Shown here one piece after another: positions 1-9,896 of a stretch of DNA of 57,571 nt (position 1 is the first letter of the stretch; each line of letters begins with the position of its first letter). Source of the stretch: a virus; the IMG/VR virus record IMGVR_UViG_3300030012_003218, positions 1 through 57,571 of that record. One strand, written 5' to 3'. The notes beneath the pieces are model-generated. The model was not told the origin of the DNA, did no database searches, and saw only the letters and a program-made list of their open reading frames with translations. The translations under genes were made by a program, and so were the position numbers.

Positions 1-788
1 ATTTGTGTATATCCCATTGAATCCATCCAAGGTTCGTCTTTTTGACTATTTTTCTGAGTTCCTAATACTCTTGTTTTTCCAGCTGGTACATAAATAGTAT
101 CAGGTTCACCCGCGTCTGCACCATATAAAGAACCTTCAATCAAACTTGTAAAATTAATTGATTGAAAGAAAGATTCCATTACAGATTCAGTTTTTGTTAT
201 CTTTTTTGTAAGTAGATTAAATATCTTTGGGTCAAACTTTCCATATACTTTTTTAAAGAATGCTTTCTTTTGTGATTCTTCACCTCTACCGATTCCCTGA
301 CGAACTTCTGTTCCTGAAATACCTTTACCTTGTGGTGGTACTATATAAACATACCCATTGTCTTTCATAGGTAAATCTGTATTACCTTTGTATGGTTGGA
401 AATATCTTCCTTTACCCATACCCAATCTACCTTTATCTTTTTCACCAACAACAGTTACAAATGCTGTTTTCTTCTCGTCAAACCTTTTTAGAATCTCGTC
501 AGGTCTATATGGATTTTTTACTTGATGTATGTTACTTTTTGGGATACCAAACATCTTGGTCATGATTTGAACTTTTTCTTTAAAGTTAAAAGGTGACTTT
601 GGTAATTGTACTTTATTAGAAGTTCCAATATGTACATTTTCTTTACCAAACTTTTTTACCAAATGTTGGTAAACCGCGTTGTGACCTGAATGGAATGGGT
701 GGAACCTTCCAACGTAGGTTACTACTGTTTTGTTAGTCTCTTCTGTTAAGATAGATTCTGTTATCCATTTTTTTAAATTTTGTCCCAT
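1..788 (-). CDS. HxGH-type nucleotidyltransferase, C-terminus cut by window edge
   Basis: A reading frame opens with ATG at 788 and runs off the left edge without a stop (about 262 codons visible). Residues 28-36 hold the cytidylyltransferase signature GRFHPFHSGH, and ISGTEVR at 157-163 matches the second family motif (ISxTxxR). Such enzymes transfer an NMP from NTP to a phosphate substrate (NMN, phosphopantetheine or a sugar/alcohol phosphate); the substrate cannot be told. The part after residue 170 is Lys/Phe-rich and is not part of the core fold. It lies 13 bp after the preceding gene and is the third gene reading from the promoter at 1458-1489. Two other HxGH proteins occur in this window. 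Confidence 0.85.
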   Translation of the reverse strand, partial: MGQNLKKWITESILTEETNKTVVTYVGRFHPFHSGHNAVYQHLVKKFGKENVHIGTSNKVQLPKSPFNFKEKVQIMTKMFGIPKSNIHQVKNPYRPDEILKRFDEKKTAFVTVVGEKDKGRLGMGKGRYFQPYKGNTDLPMKDNGYVYIVPPQGKGISGTEVRQGIGRGEESQKKAFFKKVYGKFDPKIFNLLTKKITKTESVMESFFQSINFTSLIEGSLYGADAGEPDTIYVPAGKTRVLGTQKNSQKDEPWMDSMGYTQ

Positions 789-801
789 GTATATAAGTAT
801 C

Positions 802-1107
802 CTATCTTTTTACAAACTTTGACGCGATTTCATGTCTGAACTCAGAAAGTGTAGGTTTATCTAAACTTCCTGTTGGCCATAAGTTGTGTAATTCTTCTTC
901 TGTTGAGAAAGATGCTGTAGTGATTGTATTAGGAAAATTTCTTAAAAAGTTTTTTTGATTTACTATATTTTGTCTTTCAGTATCATCACCATCTTCTAAT
1001 GCTCTTTGAAACTGAATATCTAACTCTTTAAGTTTTACATCTCGTCTTTGTCTAAAGTGTCCTTCAAATTTCCACAATGCAAATTCTTTATTAAAATACC
1101 ATCCCAT
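802..1107 (-). CDS. Small protein after the tail fibre, possible fibre-assembly chaperone
   Basis: 101 residues from the ATG at 1107, chosen because it forms a TAATG overlap with the stop of the upstream gene; an in-frame ATG at 1131 would add 8 residues. It starts MGWYFNKEF and has a charged helical middle (LKELDIQFQRALEDGD). That pattern resembles phage tail assembly chaperone proteins, which count residues and end in helical segments. Position right after the fibre gene fits a fibre-folding or attachment role, but this is inferred from context and general appearance only. Confidence 0.7.
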   Translation of the reverse strand: MGWYFNKEFALWKFEGHFRQRRDVKLKELDIQFQRALEDGDDTERQNIVNQKNFLRNFPNTITTASFSTEEELHNLWPTGSLDKPTLSEFRHEIASKFVKR

Positions 1108-1445
1108 TATATAATTCCTTTTTGTTGGCAATATGTTTTAAAGTCAATGGTGAACGAACCTGAGGTAGGTTCAAGTGAACCACTTGGTAAATAACTACCA
1201 CTACCAAATCCATCGTAATCACTATCCCATGTCCACGAGTAATCATCTAAATTAGGTGGTAATTCATCTTTTGTTACTATTTTGTATTTTACACCTGTTG
1301 GTAGGTCTCGTTTCGCAATCCACTCTAATCTTGCTTCATAAATAGATGCTGTTGGATGATTCTGCCAATCACCTGATAATTCAGTTAGTCCTAATGCGGT
1401 TACATCGTCAGGTCTATGTGTTAGTATGTATTTTTTTTCTGCCAT
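1107..1445 (-). CDS. Hypothetical protein, downstream of tail fibre
   Basis: 112 residues, rich in Trp, Tyr and Asp, with a Ser/Gly-rich stretch (GSGSYLPSGSLEPTSGS) near residues 81-97. No family recognised. It is the first gene after a class B promoter whose -7 box ends 12 bases upstream of the ATG, so its leader would be very short. It is translationally coupled (TAATG) to the next gene. Location suggests a small tail-fibre accessory or assembly protein. Confidence 0.7.
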   Translation of the reverse strand: MAEKKYILTHRPDDVTALGLTELSGDWQNHPTASIYEARLEWIAKRDLPTGVKYKIVTKDELPPNLDDYSWTWDSDYDGFGSGSYLPSGSLEPTSGSFTIDFKTYCQQKGII

Positions 1446-1457
1446 AATCTTTTTTAT

Positions 1458-1489
1458 TAAATATACAAAATTTTTTCCTATTATCCAAA
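1458..1489 (-). promoter_or_regulatory. Class B Bacteroidota-type promoter
   Basis: On the minus strand TTTGG (1485-1489) is followed after exactly 19 bases by TATATTTA (1458-1465), matching -33 TTTG and -7 TAnnTTTG. The -33 part lies inside the last codons of the tail fibre gene. It would give the three small genes below the fibre their own transcript. Confidence 0.75.
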
Positions 1490-4400
1490 TAGTACGAAAT
1501 AGATTTCATATGGGTCTCTATTGTTACCTGTATCATTATCTCTAAAGAACCATTGTATTGTAGTATAATACACCTTAACTGCGATATCTGATGCTGCTTC
1601 GGTGTCTTTATATGCATTACTACCATATGAAGGCGAATCACCTGCTCTACCATAACAACTTACTATCGGAATCGCTTCCCCCGAATACAACACGTTATCT
1701 AAACTGACTTGGAAGTATTGGTCTCTATCAGTGTTACCACCCGATGAAGATGAATTAGAATATCTTGTTACAGATGAAACATTAATATGAGGGTCTTGGA
1801 CTGTTAAGGCTGTAGTGTTACCTGAATAATGAGAACTTGAAGTAAGTTTAATTCTACACATAGCTCTTGTTACAGGATATGACCTTTCTGAAAAATTAAT
1901 GTTACTATTATACCCACCATATACAGGGTCGGTAACACCACCATCTGCGGTTGAATACTTTGGAATAAAATAATCAACATACATACCACCCAACATAGTA
2001 GCCATTGGTACACCGCCAGGGTCGGTTGTAGAACTAAGGTCAACTCTAAATACTTTTTCGTCAGATTTATTTGCTTGTATTCCTACAGAATTAATTTCAA
2101 CCCCACTATTCAGTGATGTAAATTGATAAGCTAAATCTAAATCAAATTGAATTTCAAAAAGTCTATCTGACCCATTTGTTCCATCATCTTGGGATGCGAA
2201 TGCAGAATATGACCTTTTTATTCTACCATACTTAGTCCCTGAAGTCAGAGCAAGGGTGGTAATCTTAGCTAAGTTAAGATTCTGAGTAACTGACTGTGGT
2301 AATCCACCACCACCAATACTGTTGTGTGATATTATTTCGTTAGAGATATAATTTCGAAGTCCAGGCACTGTAAATGTATAAACATCGATTTCACCATAAA
2401 GTGGTTCAAGACTTACTACTGTATCCCATACTTTATGGTTACCATCTTTTACCCATATTTTTGATTCACCTACTTTAATATCTTCTATGAACAACTCATC
2501 TTCAACGGTAAGATAAAATCCGTGAGTAGGAGATACTGTAACAGACTTCCCGCTTTCGGTTGTTACTTTAATTACTTTTTCAACTGTTCTTTTTCGTATC
2601 GATGATATATGTGATACTTGTAAATATCTTGATGCTTCATCACTCCAGGCGATAATAGCGTCTCCTGCTTCAACATCTTCTGCTTTTTTGTAACTACCAT
2701 CCATCATCATGATTAGTGTATCTGCAGTAACCGATGCTGGTGGTGCTCCTTCTTCTTCAAATTCTTCTAATTCATCTCTATCTCCACCACCTGAGTCCCA
2801 TCCGTAGGCGGCTTTTGAAGATAAAAATATTTCGTGTTCCAAAGAACTTGAATTATTGTAATTGGTACTATCCCATATTTGAAACCAAATAGCCATGGTT
2901 GCGTATGAACCCTGTCCTGCGGCTTTTACTGATTTTGGTGAACTACCAAAATGTGATAATTGTAATTGATATGACCCACCTGAGGATAAAGTTCCTAATG
3001 TTTGTGTGTATGGGTAGTCTATTGTTGCGTTTTGATAAGTAGTATTATCACCACTACTTGCGTTTCCTGAAATAGTACTAACGGCTGTTGTATACCATGT
3101 ACCCGTAATACCTGTACCTGTTGAAGGTGACGATAAACTTTCCCCTGCGTTTATATTAACAAGAGGTGTTAAACTACTATCTGATAACTGTATTGCGTAG
3201 TTTTCTGCGTCAAGTATCATTCTACTACCACTTGCTACAATAGATGTATTATCTAATGTAAACTTACCAAGTGTTGCAGAATCAGAACTAATGTCCCCCG
3301 ATATAGATGCTGTTGTTGCGAACATGGCACCATCACTTTGTACATAGAACTTTCTTCTTAAAACACCATCTGAACCTTCTTCAAATCCACCAATACCAAG
3401 AGAACCACCACGAAGGTCGGACCCTGAAATAAAACTACCTGCTTGTAGTGTACCTGCCATTACTACATCACCTGATGATGATAAATGGAAGTTAGAAGAA
3501 CTAATTTCTACGTTACCAAGAGAACCACTGACGTATTGAGTATTTAAGTTACCTAATACAAATTTATCAACTCTAATATCTGCTTGTGACCCTGTAATTA
3601 AAAGTCTTCCACCATTAGGTGCTTCATTGTCCCAATTTAAGAATGAGTTACTACCACTACCTAAGAAGAAATTACCTGCGGAATCTAAGTAAGATGTAAA
3701 ATCTAATAATGTTGCGTTTGCACTTGTTAGTTCGTTATGGAATCCAAATACATCTGCGGTCATTAATAGACCTGCGTCTGCAGGACCCACACCTGTTAAG
3801 TTTTCATTTGCAAAACTAAAGTCTTGATTATCTGCTCCCGGCGGTCCTGCTCCACCTGCTGAACCAGGCGTTCCCGGCGCACCAGGCGACCCAGGCGACC
3901 CAGGCGTTCCAGGCGTTCCCGGCGTTCCAGGCGTACCATCTGTCCCGTCATCACCTTGTAGTGCGACTGCGACTGACATTGTTTTATTTAATGTAACTGA
4001 TGCTGACGTTGCTGTTATTACAACCGAACCACTAAACGGTGTAGTTGCTCCTGTAACAGTAACAGTATCACCTGATAAACCTGTAGTGATGTGAGAGTCT
4101 GATGTTTTTGATATTGTAAAATCATTCGTTACATCTGTTACACCTTGGAATACAAATATATCTGTACTTGCTCCTGCGAATGATATGATACTACCCGAAC
4201 CACTTAATGGTAACGTATGAGAATCATTTGATAAAAATGCTGTTAATGCACTTGTACCATCAGAACCAGGCGTTCCCGGCGTTCCTGGCGTACCCGAACC
4301 ACCAGGCGTTCCTGGCGAACCTGGCGTACCTGAGGTTCCACCTTGTACTTTAAATACTTTTACAGTATCAGATAATGAATCTTTTGATACTGTTATTGAT

Positions 4401-7400
4401 ATTGGTAAATCACCTTTATCTACGACTTTCCCATCTGCTGCACCTGCTCCATTATCAAATGTTATATCGAATGTTCTTTGACCCGTTCCACTTGATACTG
4501 AACCACCTAATGATGGAACACCAATTGTTCCCCCATCTGCTTTTGTAATTGTAATGTCACTCGTTCCAATCGTACCACTTAAGTTTTGTTGATTTATAGT
4601 TATGGTTACTGCTGAAGGGTCTGCGGATGTATCTGCTGCATTGTCAAACGCGTAAGCGGGACTATCTGAAAGTATACTAAGTAGTTTTGCTGTAGTACCA
4701 TCTGTTCCATCATCACCCTGTCTTGCTACAGATAGTGACATTGTTTTACTTAAAGATACCGACGCTGATGTTGCGGTAACCACAACTGAACCACTAAATG
4801 GAGCAGTTGAATTAGTAACTGTTACTGTATCGCCTGATAAAGTTGTTGTTATATGAGAATCTGATGTCTTTGAAATTGTATAATCATTCGTGACATCACT
4901 TGTTCCTTGAAACACTACTATGTCTGTACTTGCTCCTGCGAATGATATTATTTCATTTGATGAACTTAATGGTAGTGTTTGTGAATCGTTTGTTAAGAAC
5001 GCAGTTAATGCACTAACACCATCAGAACCTGCTGCTCCATCAGAACCACCTTCGACTTTGAATATTTTTACTGAATCAGTTAAACCATCTTTTGTACAAG
5101 AAATTTCTACAGGTAAATATCCTTTAGTTTGTTGCATACCACCTGCTGCTTGTCCACCAACCCACTTCAAACTACCACTTACTATACCTGTACCATTTGT
5201 TACAGTGTTGTTATCAAAGTCAAATCCTGTTACGGTACTTCCACCATTTCTTGTAATTGTAATATCACTTGCAGATATTGCTGCATTTAAGTTTTGTTGT
5301 TGGAAACTAAATATAATAGTGGATGGTGTAGGGTCGTTATCAGAAGAATCATCAAACGCAAATGTCTGTGAATCCACACTACCAATTAGTAATTTTGCTG
5401 CCGTACCGTCTGCACCTGTTGCACCTTGTACCGATTTTGCGAGTGACATTGTTTTTGTTAAAGAAGTACTACCACTTGTTGCTGTAATTGCGATAGAACT
5501 TGACAATTGGGTTAGTCCTGTTACTGTAACTCTTTTACCACTTACTCCTGAAGTAACACCGTCACCATCTACTCTTGATATTGTATAATTAGACGTTCTA
5601 TTAGTTACACCTTCAAAAACTTCCATATCAGTTATACCACCTGCAAATGAATTTACCGTTCCATCACTTGCGGCCACAAACGTATGTGATTCATTGGTTA
5701 AGAATGCTGTAACTGCGTCAGAACCGTCTGTACCATCTGTACCTGCGGTTCCACCTTCTACTTTAAAAATCCTTGTACTATCTGTTAGTGAATCTTTTGT
5801 TACTGTTACCGTTAAAGGTAGTTTTGTTTTATCACCACCAACAGTTCCACTAAATGTAATAGAACCACTCACTGTACCTGTACCGTCTGATACATCTGCT
5901 ATTAGTGTTGGGTCTGATAATGTTGCTCCACTTGAATCTGTAATTGTAATATCACCTGAACCAATTGTACCACTTAAGTTTTGTTGATTGATAATAATTA
6001 AAATATCGTTATCTTCAGCAGTAGAAGAAGATGCTGATGGGAACGAGAATATTTGAGAATCACTTGTTACAACTAATGTTTTAGCATTTGCTCCTTGTGC
6101 TCCGTCTGTTCCATCATCACCCTGTCTTGCGACAGAAAGGGACATCGTCTTTGGTAATACAACACTTGCTGAAGTTGCTGTAATAATTACAGAACCACTA
6201 AATGGTGTTGTACTATTTGTTATTGTTACGGTTTTACCTGAGGTTGATGTTGTGATATGTGAATCTGTAGAACTACTAACTGCTACTGTGTAATCACTTG
6301 TTACATCAGATACTCCTTGGAATACTACCATATCCGAACTTGCTCCTGCAAATGATATAATAGAATTAGAAGAACTTAATGCTAATGTATGAGATTCATT
6401 TGTTAAAAACGCTGTCAGTGCAGAAACACCATCGGAACCTGGCGCACCTTCTGCACCATCAGTACCACCTTGTACTTTAAATATTGTTGTTGAGTCAACA
6501 AAGGAATCTTTCTCGACTTCTATTGTTAATGGTAAATCAGTTTTTGCTAAAGACAGTCCTGAGAATGATAAACTACCACTTAGTTGTCCTGACCCATCTG
6601 ATACTACACCACCTAAAGTTGGAGTTGATATTGTGGAACCACCTGCTTTAGTAATTGTAATGTCACTTGTCCCTACAGTCGCATTTAAGTTTTGTTGACT
6701 GATTGTAAAGTTAATTACGTTTGGTGTCGCCGAATCATCTGCGAGATTATCAAACGCGTATACTTGTGAGTCTACTGTTACCGATAATGCTTTCGCAGTG
6801 TTTGATGCTGTTGCTTCTGCTAATACAGATGCTGTTGCTTCTCCAATCGCGTCTTCTACACTTGTTCCACTTTCTAATCTAATCTGACCTCTAACTGTTA
6901 AAGATGTCCCATTCCAAACTAATTTATCACCTAAAGAGAATTTTGAATCTGAACCTAAAAAGAATCCTGTATTTGTATTACCATGTGTTCCAACACCTGT
7001 AAACAGTTTAGAATCTTGCATTTTGATTCCACCAATAGAACCTGTATTTGCAACTATACCACCTTGAAGGAATACGTTATCTGTTGCTAATCCAAAGCCT
7101 GGATTTGAGTTACCAAACACATATGATGAATTTGATAAACCACTTAGGTCACCAATTCTTGCTCTAAGTGCAACATCAAATAAACCACTACCCGTTCTTT
7201 CTACTATATCCATAAATGGAGTAGAACTATCTCTTGGGTTTGCGTTCATTTTAATATAACCACTACCACTTAACCCTGTTGATACAATTACTTGACCTTC
7301 ATCATATGATTGTGATGTTGATGCTAAATCACCAACAAAACTACCCTGTGACCCACTACCATATCCTCTTGTTACATAAAGTCTACCATGTACTTCATCT

Positions 7401-9877
7401 GCTCCTGAGTTGTCACCGTCAACTGATGCTGAGTTTACTAAAATGTATTCTGTTTGGAATCCTGTTCCATCTACTTTTTTAGCTAATAATATTTCACCAA
7501 CAGTAAAACCACTTGCGTTTTTAACTGACATCGTGGTTTCATTTGCTGTAATATTTGAACCTGTAAGAGTTGTTGCGTTAGTAACCCATAATTGACCACC
7601 AACTGCGTTTACTGATTCTTTTTCAAATGTTGTTGTTCTTAATGTACCTCTAATTCTTACGTTTTCAAATTCCGCGGTACCGTTACCTTCAGATGATATT
7701 TTCCAACCTCTAAGATTACTTGCGAAATCTTTTGTTTGTAAAATACCCTCAGGTTTCATTATTAAATTACCACCCTCAATTGAATTTGTAGTAATGTCCC
7801 ATCCACCAATACTTGCGGATACAAACCTTGCGAAACCATCAGGTCTAATAGAGGATGATGAGTTTGTTTCAGTTGATGGATTACCTGCGATTACAGCAGG
7901 AGTTCTAATACTGTTTGCTGTAACGGAACCTAATATTGTTACACCGTCTGTGATTGTACCACCTTGTAGTAATACTCTTGATGCGGTTATATCACCTGCT
8001 GCTTTTAATCTTAATGCATTGTCAGATGACCTTATTTCTTCTGCAACTACTTCAAACCCTGCAATAGATGCTGATGCGAATCTTGCAAAACCATCTTGGT
8101 CAATTGACGATGAGGCGTTTGTTTTGGTTGCAGGTGCTCCATTTATTACTGCGGGAGTTCGAATTTGATTTACCGTAAGTGACGACTTGATTGTTGCGTT
8201 TGTACCAATTACTAAACTACCAGCCCCACCATTTGCATTTGGGTCTAAGTGAAAGTCAGATGAACTAATTTCAATGTTACCATCTGAACCACTCATAAAC
8301 TGACTGTCTGCCGTACCTACGAAAAACTTTTCTGCTTTTATATCTAATAAACCACTACCTGATGTTGTGAATATAAGGTGACTGTTATCGTTGTCACCTA
8401 CGAACTCCATACCAACACCATCCATTTGGTCAACCCCAACTACGAGGTTACCACTACCTGAATAAATTAAAAATCCACCAGGCCCTTTTCCAAGAGATGC
8501 TGACGTAAATCCTTCGTATCCAACTGACCTTAAGAATCCACTACTTGCTCCACCAATCTCAATACCACTACCTAATGTGTTTGATATAAAAATAGAACCC
8601 GAGATTAAAGAACCCGAACCACCTATGAATGTATTTGCGCCTGGGAAGACAACATCTTCAATCAAAACGAACTGTTCTGATGCCACACCTAATGTATTTA
8701 AAAACTCTACTTTTAAAGTTTTTGGGTCACCAATGTGTTTAGAAGGAATACTAATTGTATAAGAAAAGTTTGTGTCTGAATCTACTACATTATTTCCTAA
8801 TACTTCAAAATCACCACCAATACCTTTTGATTTTACAGATGTTCTAACTTCAGTTACTTCACCTGATATAGGAGTTATAGATGGTATTGTAATTGTACCA
8901 ACTGTTTTTAAGTTTTGTGATGTTCCATTTGAAGCAGAACTAAAGTATGTAATACTTGCAGGAATATCAAACCCATCAGAGTATCTAAACGTATGGTTAT
9001 TACTTGAGGTGATTGCTGATTCTAATCTTAGAATATCACTACCCGTTACTGCTGTAATACTTGATGTAAAAGATGTTGGTTGTGTTACTGTTCGTTGTTC
9101 AGGATATAATCTTACATTTGATAAATCAAGTCTAATGGTTGCGTTTTCCATCTCAGCATTAAATGTATCACTGTCTCCTGTATTTCTTTGTAATGCTACA
9201 TCATCTCCAAAATTAGACGCATTATACTTTACGTTGATTTCGTCAGTCGTTAGTGATAATGTTTTGTTTTCTCCTTGACCTAAACTATCACTTCCTGAAC
9301 TATCTAACTTAAAAGTAGTAAACGGTCTTAAACTTGATGATACCGTTGCTGTTGGAAGGTTTGGTGATTGAAATACAATTGTTGAAGAAGGTTTTGAATC
9401 AATTCGTACAGGAATTGTTTTAGTCCACTTAACAACTCTTTCGTTTGTTATTCCTCGACCTCTACCACCTCTACGACTTCTACCTCTACTAATTCTATTA
9501 CCATCTTGAACAGATGCTCTTACTGCTCCTATAATAGTAATTGTGGCGTCACCACTTGCTGTATTTTGTCTTTTATCGTCTCTATCTGAGTAAACCCAAA
9601 TCGTAACTAAAACAGAACCGTCTACAGATGAGAAGTTTGGAACTTCGTGATATATTGGTTTACCTTCAGAATCTTTTACCTCAATCCTAATTTGTGAGTT
9701 AGGAGCAAGTGTATTTTTAGAAGAACCCTTTATTCTAAAAGAATTTCTTCCAGGCCCCAAATAGTCGGGTAACTCAGTAATATTGAAATAATCTACAGAA
9801 TTCGAAGATTGGTCTACAATCTGTGCTTGTATCCTATCTAAATTCTGTTTACTTCTTCTTTTGTATTCTAATGCCAT
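1481..9877 (-). CDS. Giant tail fibre / receptor-binding protein with embedded Hint domain
   Basis: 2798 residues, the largest gene here. The N-terminal ~150 residues form a beta-rich attachment-like region ending in an Arg/Gly-rich patch (SRGRSRRGGRGRG). Residues ~400-1000 carry fibre-type modules with repeated GSGSL and EISSS phrases. Residues ~1030-1975 hold four copies of a two-domain unit. Two collagen-like Gly-X-Y tracts follow (about 1847-1874 and 1981-2014). Residues ~2015-2380 are further fibre repeats, 2382-2519 form a Hint/mini-intein domain, and the C-terminal ~280 residues are the probable tip. Ser/Thr/Gly-rich throughout with almost no Cys, as expected for a trimeric extracellular fibre. 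A candidate late promoter precedes it and GGAG lies about 10 bases before the ATG. Receptor binding is inferred from architecture. Confidence 0.9.
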   Translation of the reverse strand: MALEYKRRSKQNLDRIQAQIVDQSSNSVDYFNITELPDYLGPGRNSFRIKGSSKNTLAPNSQIRIEVKDSEGKPIYHEVPNFSSVDGSVLVTIWVYSDRDDKRQNTASGDATITIIGAVRASVQDGNRISRGRSRRGGRGRGITNERVVKWTKTIPVRIDSKPSSTIVFQSPNLPTATVSSSLRPFTTFKLDSSGSDSLGQGENKTLSLTTDEINVKYNASNFGDDVALQRNTGDSDTFNAEMENATIRLDLSNVRLYPEQRTVTQPTSFTSSITAVTGSDILRLESAITSSNNHTFRYSDGFDIPASITYFSSASNGTSQNLKTVGTITIPSITPISGEVTEVRTSVKSKGIGGDFEVLGNNVVDSDTNFSYTISIPSKHIGDPKTLKVEFLNTLGVASEQFVLIEDVVFPGANTFIGGSGSLISGSIFISNTLGSGIEIGGASSGFLRSVGYEGFTSASLGKGPGGFLIYSGSGNLVVGVDQMDGVGMEFVGDNDNSHLIFTTSGSGLLDIKAEKFFVGTADSQFMSGSDGNIEISSSDFHLDPNANGGAGSLVIGTNATIKSSLTVNQIRTPAVINGAPATKTNASSSIDQDGFARFASASIAGFEVVAEEIRSSDNALRLKAAGDITASRVLLQGGTITDGVTILGSVTANSIRTPAVIAGNPSTETNSSSSIRPDGFARFVSASIGGWDITTNSIEGGNLIMKPEGILQTKDFASNLRGWKISSEGNGTAEFENVRIRGTLRTTTFEKESVNAVGGQLWVTNATTLTGSNITANETTMSVKNASGFTVGEILLAKKVDGTGFQTEYILVNSASVDGDNSGADEVHGRLYVTRGYGSGSQGSFVGDLASTSQSYDEGQVIVSTGLSGSGYIKMNANPRDSSTPFMDIVERTGSGLFDVALRARIGDLSGLSNSSYVFGNSNPGFGLATDNVFLQGGIVANTGSIGGIKMQDSKLFTGVGTHGNTNTGFFLGSDSKFSLGDKLVWNGTSLTVRGQIRLESGTSVEDAIGEATASVLAEATASNTAKALSVTVDSQVYAFDNLADDSATPNVINFTISQQNLNATVGTSDITITKAGGSTISTPTLGGVVSDGSGQLSGSLSFSGLSLAKTDLPLTIEVEKDSFVDSTTIFKVQGGTDGAEGAPGSDGVSALTAFLTNESHTLALSSSNSIISFAGASSDMVVFQGVSDVTSDYTVAVSSSTDSHITTSTSGKTVTITNSTTPFSGSVIITATSASVVLPKTMSLSVARQGDDGTDGAQGANAKTLVVTSDSQIFSFPSASSSTAEDNDILIIINQQNLSGTIGSGDITITDSSGATLSDPTLIADVSDGTGTVSGSITFSGTVGGDKTKLPLTVTVTKDSLTDSTRIFKVEGGTAGTDGTDGSDAVTAFLTNESHTFVAASDGTVNSFAGGITDMEVFEGVTNRTSNYTISRVDGDGVTSGVSGKRVTVTGLTQLSSSIAITATSGSTSLTKTMSLAKSVQGATGADGTAAKLLIGSVDSQTFAFDDSSDNDPTPSTIIFSFQQQNLNAAISASDITITRNGGSTVTGFDFDNNTVTNGTGIVSGSLKWVGGQAAGGMQQTKGYLPVEISCTKDGLTDSVKIFKVEGGSDGAAGSDGVSALTAFLTNDSQTLPLSSSNEIISFAGASTDIVVFQGTSDVTNDYTISKTSDSHITTTLSGDTVTVTNSTAPFSGSVVVTATSASVSLSKTMSLSVARQGDDGTDGTTAKLLSILSDSPAYAFDNAADTSADPSAVTITINQQNLSGTIGTSDITITKADGGTIGVPSLGGSVSSGTGQRTFDITFDNGAGAADGKVVDKGDLPISITVSKDSLSDTVKVFKVQGGTSGTPGSPGTPGGSGTPGTPGTPGSDGTSALTAFLSNDSHTLPLSGSGSIISFAGASTDIFVFQGVTDVTNDFTISKTSDSHITTGLSGDTVTVTGATTPFSGSVVITATSASVTLNKTMSVAVALQGDDGTDGTPGTPGTPGTPGSPGSPGAPGTPGSAGGAGPPGADNQDFSFANENLTGVGPADAGLLMTADVFGFHNELTSANATLLDFTSYLDSAGNFFLGSGSNSFLNWDNEAPNGGRLLITGSQADIRVDKFVLGNLNTQYVSGSLGNVEISSSNFHLSSSGDVVMAGTLQAGSFISGSDLRGGSLGIGGFEEGSDGVLRRKFYVQSDGAMFATTASISGDISSDSATLGKFTLDNTSIVASGSRMILDAENYAIQLSDSSLTPLVNINAGESLSSPSTGTGITGTWYTTAVSTISGNASSGDNTTYQNATIDYPYTQTLGTLSSGGSYQLQLSHFGSSPKSVKAAGQGSYATMAIWFQIWDSTNYNNSSSLEHEIFLSSKAAYGWDSGGGDRDELEEFEEEGAPPASVTADTLIMMMDGSYKKAEDVEAGDAIIAWSDEASRYLQVSHISSIRKRTVEKVIKVTTESGKSVTVSPTHGFYLTVEDELFIEDIKVGESKIWVKDGNHKVWDTVVSLEPLYGEIDVYTFTVPGLRNYISNEIISHNSIGGGGLPQSVTQNLNLAKITTLALTSGTKYGRIKRSYSAFASQDDGTNGSDRLFEIQFDLDLAYQFTSLNSGVEINSVGIQANKSDEKVFRVDLSSTTDPGGVPMATMLGGMYVDYFIPKYSTADGGVTDPVYGGYNSNINFSERSYPVTRAMCRIKLTSSSHYSGNTTALTVQDPHINVSSVTRYSNSSSSGGNTDRDQYFQVSLDNVLYSGEAIPIVSCYGRAGDSPSYGSNAYKDTEAASDIAVKVYYTTIQWFFRDNDTGNNRDPYEIYFVLFG
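2321..2734 (-). other. Hint / mini-intein domain inside the tail fibre gene
   Basis: 138 codons encode a compact Hint fold. It opens SVTADTLIMMMDG (splice block A; the position normally Cys is Ser), contains VEAGDAIIAW, then SVTVSPTHGFY (block B with the conserved Thr and His), and ends NYISNEIISHN followed by Ser (blocks F/G: His-Asn, then Ser at +1). There is no homing-endonuclease insert. All residues for autocatalytic splicing by a Ser1 intein (Ser1, block-B His, terminal His-Asn, Ser+1) are present. The flanks are acidic/Pro (EEFEEEGAPPA) before and Gly-rich (IGGGGLPQ) after, which looks like a linker. Splicing versus simple cleavage cannot be settled from sequence. Confidence 0.85.
3836..3937 (-). 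repeat. Collagen-like Gly-X-Y tract (34 residues)
   Basis: Uninterrupted Gly-X-Y triplets, mostly GTP, with GSP, GAP, GSA, GGA and GPP. At DNA level it is a near-perfect 9-bp tandem repeat, much more GC-rich than its surroundings. Collagen-like tracts are common trimerising linkers in phage fibres. It joins the four-copy domain array to the distal fibre modules. Confidence 0.95.
3960..6800 (-). repeat. Four tandem copies of a ~235-250 residue two-domain fibre unit
   Basis: Each unit has an A part (starting AK-L...DSQ.FAF, containing QQNL and DITIT, near DNA 6790, 6085, 5395 and 4685) and a B part (containing ALTAFLTN, SHT or SQT, ISFAGAS, VFQG and KTMSLSVA; LTAFL lies near DNA 6410, 5705, 5000 and 4240). 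Period is about 700-760 bp. Short Asp/Gly-rich joints such as GDDGTDG separate the parts. The copies have diverged, so this is old duplication rather than a recent slip. Confidence 0.9.
4256..4339 (-). repeat. Second collagen-like Gly-X-Y tract (28 residues)
   Basis: Gly-X-Y triplets GTS, GTP, GSP, GTP, GGS, then GTP three times and GSD, between the A and B parts of the fourth repeat unit. In the other three units the same joint is only a short Gly/Asp/Ser stretch, so the tract expanded at this joint alone. Confidence 0.93.
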
Positions 9878-9896
9878 TCATAGACTCCATATATAA

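Noticed and set aside
2321-2734. Homing endonuclease in the Hint domain
   Set aside because: At 138 residues there is no room for one and no LAGLIDADG or HNH motif is visible.
4920-5588. Long plus-strand open frames inside the tail fibre (also 5694-5987, 7794-8168, 8772-9278)
   Set aside because: They are antisense shadows of a Ser/Thr/Gly-rich coding sequence, have no promoter or ribosome site, and encode no recognisable protein.
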